Assembly (NCBI GenBank): GCA_030638385.1
Contig: DAOWES010000245.1
Span: 1-8,910 of the forward strand
Reading direction: 5' to 3'
Length of the DNA stretch: 8,910 nt
Source: Candidatus Cloacimonadota bacterium
GTDB lineage: Bacteria > Cloacimonadota > Cloacimonadia > Cloacimonadales > TCS61
Made by a program: the position numbers and the translations under genes. The notes below the pieces were generated by a model. That model saw only the letters and a list, made by a program, of their open reading frames with translations, was not told the DNA's origin and did no database searches. Below are positions 6,392 to 8,910 of this stretch, one piece after another (the first letter of the stretch is position 1; each line of letters begins with the position of its first letter).

Positions 6392-7777
6392 TTACAACGC
6401 ATTAAATTCATCTTTTCCCATCATAACTTTTGCTGCCAACGGAACTTGCTCTTTTATCATTTTCTCTAATTGATTAGAAATCTCTCGAATTTCCCACTGA
6501 GCATGAATATCTGAACGCAAGCGAGAGAAATGATACATCTCCCTCAGATTCGCTTTAAAGATAACATTCAATCTATGAGCATTGGTTAAAATGTAATTTC
6601 CCAAACCCTTTTTAAGAGCTTCCATTTTTTCATAAAGTTCTTCTACTGCTTTCAGCACTATCTTTATCTCTGAATCAACACCTATTTTTTTTATCAATGA
6701 AGGAATCACATAGCCATAATTGGGATTGTATGAACTTCTTAAAATCGTGCTCATTCGGTGTCTTTTCAACTGCCCAAAACAACAGGAAGACATAGAAAGT
6801 TCAAATGTAAAATCAACAACTTCAAATGCTCTTGGAGCTGAATGAAATGATTTCATATTTGCAAAAAGATCGGTGAAAATCTGTTCTTTTGTTTGTATAT
6901 CAAGCTCTTCTACCCAATTATTTAAATGATCTGCCGGATAACCATATTTTTCAAAAGCCAAAGCCTTGATTATCTCATCATCTCCATTGGGAGTTGCTTT
7001 CACTAAATTAATTTGATTATAATTATCATTTTCCTTCAAAGATGGAATTGCCTTAAGAAAACTTTTTTCATATTCATCGGCAGTGGTATAACGAATCAAA
7101 GAAGGAGCAATCTCTTTCACTTGAGTTTCTATTTCCTGCTTCAAATCTTTTGCTTCCTCCAAATCCATTGCATCCAATCTACGCAACAATTTGGCGATAC
7201 TTCGCGCATTTATTGTCATTCCCATTTGAGTTTCTGTTGCTAATGCTAACATATATCTCGCGTCTTCTTTTGCTCTTCCCTGCAGCTCACGTTTGGCGCC
7301 TTCAAAACCACTTGCTTCTAAATATTTTTTACCTTTTTTATACAATAGTTCATAAAGGTTATTCTGCATGGCGATAGTACTTTCAAACAGCGCTTCCAAA
7401 GGCGTTCCGACTAATTCTTTGGGAGTTACATAATCTCCATCAAGAGTTACATAACGCTGCGATTTCTCGGTAAATGACGCTAAACGCGTTTTTTGAATTG
7501 TCTCTACCAGATAACGAGAAATGCCAATAAGATCAAAATTGAAAACAGCGTGTTCTGCCACGGAGCTATGTCCCATCTCAAAGATTATTGTATCATTTGA
7601 AGATCGGGCTTTATCTACTTCTTCCAAAGCTTCCTCACGCAATTCAGTAACACTTTTTTTACTTCGGCTAATTCGAGCATAAGCAGCTGAAATTGTTTCC
7701 GGAGTAGCAATTTTTTTATTCGGAAGAGAATCGATGAGACTCTTATCAATATTATATCCTGCAATTTTTACATTCAT
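6392..7777 (-). CDS. thyX: Flavin-dependent thymidylate synthase ThyX, double-length tandem form
   Basis: ThyX makes dTMP from dUMP using methylene-tetrahydrofolate, NADPH and FAD. At 461 aa this is about twice the classic 220-250 aa enzyme, and two ThyX-like halves are visible. The N-half (about 25-235) has 'GHSSVAEHAVFNF' (69-81), 'ISR' (86-88), 'QKTRLASFTEKSQRY' (95-109) and 'TINARSIAKLLRRL' (188-201). The C-half (about 300-450) has 'APRAFEVVDFTFEL' (314-327), 'QLKRHRMSTILRSS' (336-349) and 'NLREMYHFSRLRSDIHAQWEIRE' split over 410-432. The signature RHRx7S is intact only in the C-half (R339 H340 R341 ... S349). The N-half has KTR but keeps the following SQR (106-108), which is lost in the C-half. 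A single chain may thus form a pseudo-dimer with mixed active sites. The ATG at 7777 follows GGGA (minus strand, 7787-7784). deoC ends 20 bases upstream, so they probably share a transcript. Dihydrofolate-forming ThyA was not seen in the window. Confidence 0.88.
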   Translation of the reverse strand: MNVKIAGYNIDKSLIDSLPNKKIATPETISAAYARISRSKKSVTELREEALEEVDKARSSNDTIIFEMGHSSVAEHAVFNFDLIGISRYLVETIQKTRLASFTEKSQRYVTLDGDYVTPKELVGTPLEALFESTIAMQNNLYELLYKKGKKYLEASGFEGAKRELQGRAKEDARYMLALATETQMGMTINARSIAKLLRRLDAMDLEEAKDLKQEIETQVKEIAPSLIRYTTADEYEKSFLKAIPSLKENDNYNQINLVKATPNGDDEIIKALAFEKYGYPADHLNNWVEELDIQTKEQIFTDLFANMKSFHSAPRAFEVVDFTFELSMSSCCFGQLKRHRMSTILRSSYNPNYGYVIPSLIKKIGVDSEIKIVLKAVEELYEKMEALKKGLGNYILTNAHRLNVIFKANLREMYHFSRLRSDIHAQWEIREISNQLEKMIKEQVPLAAKVMMGKDEFNAL

Positions 7778-7797
7778 TTATTATCCCAAATCTGTTT

Positions 7798-8532
7798 TTA
7801 TTTATTAATTATTTTAATACTACTACTTGCACCAATTCGATTCGCACCGGCCTCTAACATAGCAATTGCTTTTTCACGATCTCTAATTCCACCGGATGCT
7901 TTCACTCCGATTTTATTACCCACAACTTTTCGCATCAAGGCAATATCTTCAAGAGTTGCTCCACCAGAGCTAAACCCGGTTGAAGTTTTCACAAAATCTG
8001 CATCTGCTTGAACAGCAAGCAAGCAAGCGATAATTTTTTCATCATCAGAAAGCAAACAAGTTTCAATAATAACTTTTAGAATTGCTCCACCTTGATGACA
8101 AACCTCACAAATAGCTTTAATATCTTTATAAACTTTTTTATATTCTTTAGATTTCAACCAACCAACATTGATAACCATATCGATTTCGTTAGCACCATTC
8201 TCTATCGCCAATCTTGTTTCAGCTACCTTTATCTCAGTTGCATTTTGTCCAAGTGGAAATCCTACCACACAACAAAGATCAACAGTTGGCAGATGTTTTT
8301 TGGCAAGAGCTGCGTTCACGGGATTCACACACACGCTTCGAAATTTGTATAATTCTGCTTCTTGGCAAATATTGATAATTGCCTCATTATTTGCTTCGGG
8401 CTTCAAGATTGTATGATCAATATATTGAGCCAAGTTTTCCATTTGAACAGGCCATTGCTCTTCTCTATTCGAATTAGCAATAATCTCCTCTTCTCCCAAT
8501 ATTTCAATTCTAAGCTCTTGAATTCTATTCAT
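7798..8532 (-). CDS. deoC: Deoxyribose-phosphate aldolase DeoC
   Basis: DeoC is a class I aldolase that splits 2-deoxyribose-5-phosphate into acetaldehyde and glyceraldehyde-3-phosphate, salvaging carbon from deoxynucleosides. The 244 aa TIM barrel shows 'YIDHTILKPEA' (37-47), 'VCVNP' (67-71), 'VVGFPLGQN' (89-97), 'NEIDMVINVG' (115-124; Asp118 supports catalysis), 'FVKTSTGF' (180-187) with Schiff-base Lys182, and 'VKASGGIRD' (210-218) with Lys211. The ATG at 8532 was chosen because GAGG lies 6 bases upstream on the minus strand. It overlaps the rlmN stop by 8 bases, indicating coupling. This gives about 30 extra residues before the usual DeoC start; the later Met31 (8442) is where most family members begin but has no good ribosome binding site. 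Co-transcribed with thyX, it fits a deoxynucleotide theme. Confidence 0.95.
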   Translation of the reverse strand: MNRIQELRIEILGEEEIIANSNREEQWPVQMENLAQYIDHTILKPEANNEAIINICQEAELYKFRSVCVNPVNAALAKKHLPTVDLCCVVGFPLGQNATEIKVAETRLAIENGANEIDMVINVGWLKSKEYKKVYKDIKAICEVCHQGGAILKVIIETCLLSDDEKIIACLLAVQADADFVKTSTGFSSGGATLEDIALMRKVVGNKIGVKASGGIRDREKAIAMLEAGANRIGASSSIKIINK

Positions 8533-8910
8533 TGCTCGCCTCTTTGGCTTTTGCCGCCAATTGCCCGCACGCTGCATCGATATCATTACCTCTGCTCTTT
8601 CGACGAGTAACTGCTGCCGAAAGTACATGCAATTCGTTGGTAAATTTATCAATCTCGTCCTCTGATGGCGAAAGGTAATCTAAACCATCAACCGGATTCC
8701 ATGCTATAAGATTTATCTTACAAGAGATATCACCCAAAAACCTTTTAATCGCTTTCAAGTCATCCTTGCCCATATTAAAATTCTTTATCATCACATATTC
8801 AAAAGTTATACGAAAATTTGTTTTCTTCCTAAAATCGATAAGTGACTTTTTCAATTCCGCAAGTGGATATTTTTTATTTATCGGCATCAGAACATCACGT
8901 TTGGCATCAA
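8525..8910 (-). CDS. rlmN: RlmN, dual-specificity 23S rRNA/tRNA adenine-C2 methyltransferase (C-terminal part, 5' end outside window)
   Basis: RlmN is a radical-SAM enzyme that methylates C2 of A2503 in 23S rRNA and of A37 in some tRNAs. Only about the last 127 residues are present; the frame is open to the window edge and starts in 'DAKRDVLMPINKKYPL', a conserved RlmN stretch that lies well inside the protein, so the ATG at 8887 is internal. Other marks are 'RITFEYVMI', 'KINLIAWNPV', 'LSPSEDEIDKF', 'VTRRKSRGNDIDAACGQL'. The Cys in 'DIDAACGQL' is the one that RlmN methylates and uses for covalent catalysis; its presence plus the 'RG.DI.AACGQL' context favours RlmN over the resistance methylase Cfr, which is related. 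The CX3CX2C cluster motif lies outside the window. The stop overlaps the deoC start by 8 bases. Confidence 0.94.
   Translation of the reverse strand, partial: DAKRDVLMPINKKYPLAELKKSLIDFRKKTNFRITFEYVMIKNFNMGKDDLKAIKRFLGDISCKINLIAWNPVDGLDYLSPSEDEIDKFTNELHVLSAAVTRRKSRGNDIDAACGQLAAKAKEASNE

Noticed and set aside
8092..8610. Plus-strand open frames opposite deoC and rlmN
   Set aside because: They are shadows of genes with catalytic motifs on the other strand; several overlap each other in different frames.
8533..8652. Longer deoC form starting upstream at 8652
   Set aside because: This extension would overlap the conserved rlmN C-terminus, including its catalytic Cys region, in another frame; the start at 8532 has its own ribosome site.
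1..8910. Defence system, mobile element, CRISPR array or new multi-gene system
   Set aside because: All genes belong to housekeeping families in tight operons, and no direct repeats, transposase, integrase or unknown gene cluster was seen by eye.

Overview
The window is ordinary-looking, AT-rich bacterial chromosome, coding almost throughout, with two convergent gene blocks that meet at a strong hairpin terminator near 6324-6366. No tRNA, rRNA, CRISPR array, insertion sequence or prophage gene was seen. The plus-strand murG-murC-murB-ftsQ-ftsA-ftsZ run shows a Gram-negative-type, peptidoglycan-making, FtsZ-dividing bacterium. Low GC, the gene order and the use of ThyX would fit an FCB-group or related candidate phylum such as Cloacimonadota. 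That placement is an impression from sequence style, not a demonstrated assignment.

Left block (1-5806, plus strand): the distal half of a division and cell wall (dcw) cluster. It holds the C-terminal part of murG (cut by the window edge), then murC, murB, ftsQ, ftsA and ftsZ. Genes overlap by 1-8 bases or are separated by 9-14 bases, and most have a clear Shine-Dalgarno sequence. This suggests one transcript with translational coupling. MurC and MurB act on the cytoplasmic precursor, MurG makes lipid II, FtsQ is the bitopic divisome scaffold, FtsA tethers FtsZ to the membrane, and FtsZ forms the ring.

Middle (5807-6391): a 79-base gap after ftsZ leads into a universal-stress-protein gene (about 5886-6320). 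It has a good ribosome binding site but no ATG, GTG or TTG where the protein should start; the codon there is AAG, one base from ATG. An 18-bp perfect inverted repeat followed by a T-run closes this block.

Right block (6392-8910, minus strand): transcription order rlmN (3' part only, cut by the edge), deoC, thyX, with 8-base overlap and 20-base spacing. rlmN encodes a radical-SAM rRNA/tRNA methyltransferase, deoC deoxyribose-phosphate aldolase, and thyX a flavin-dependent thymidylate synthase. The latter two both belong to deoxynucleotide metabolism. The ThyX is a double-length protein of two ThyX-like halves whose signature residues are split between the halves; it is the most interesting protein here.

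I found no convincing new multi-gene system. The best leads are the tandem ThyX, the start-less usp gene, and a few departures from family consensus in MurB, MurC and FtsZ.
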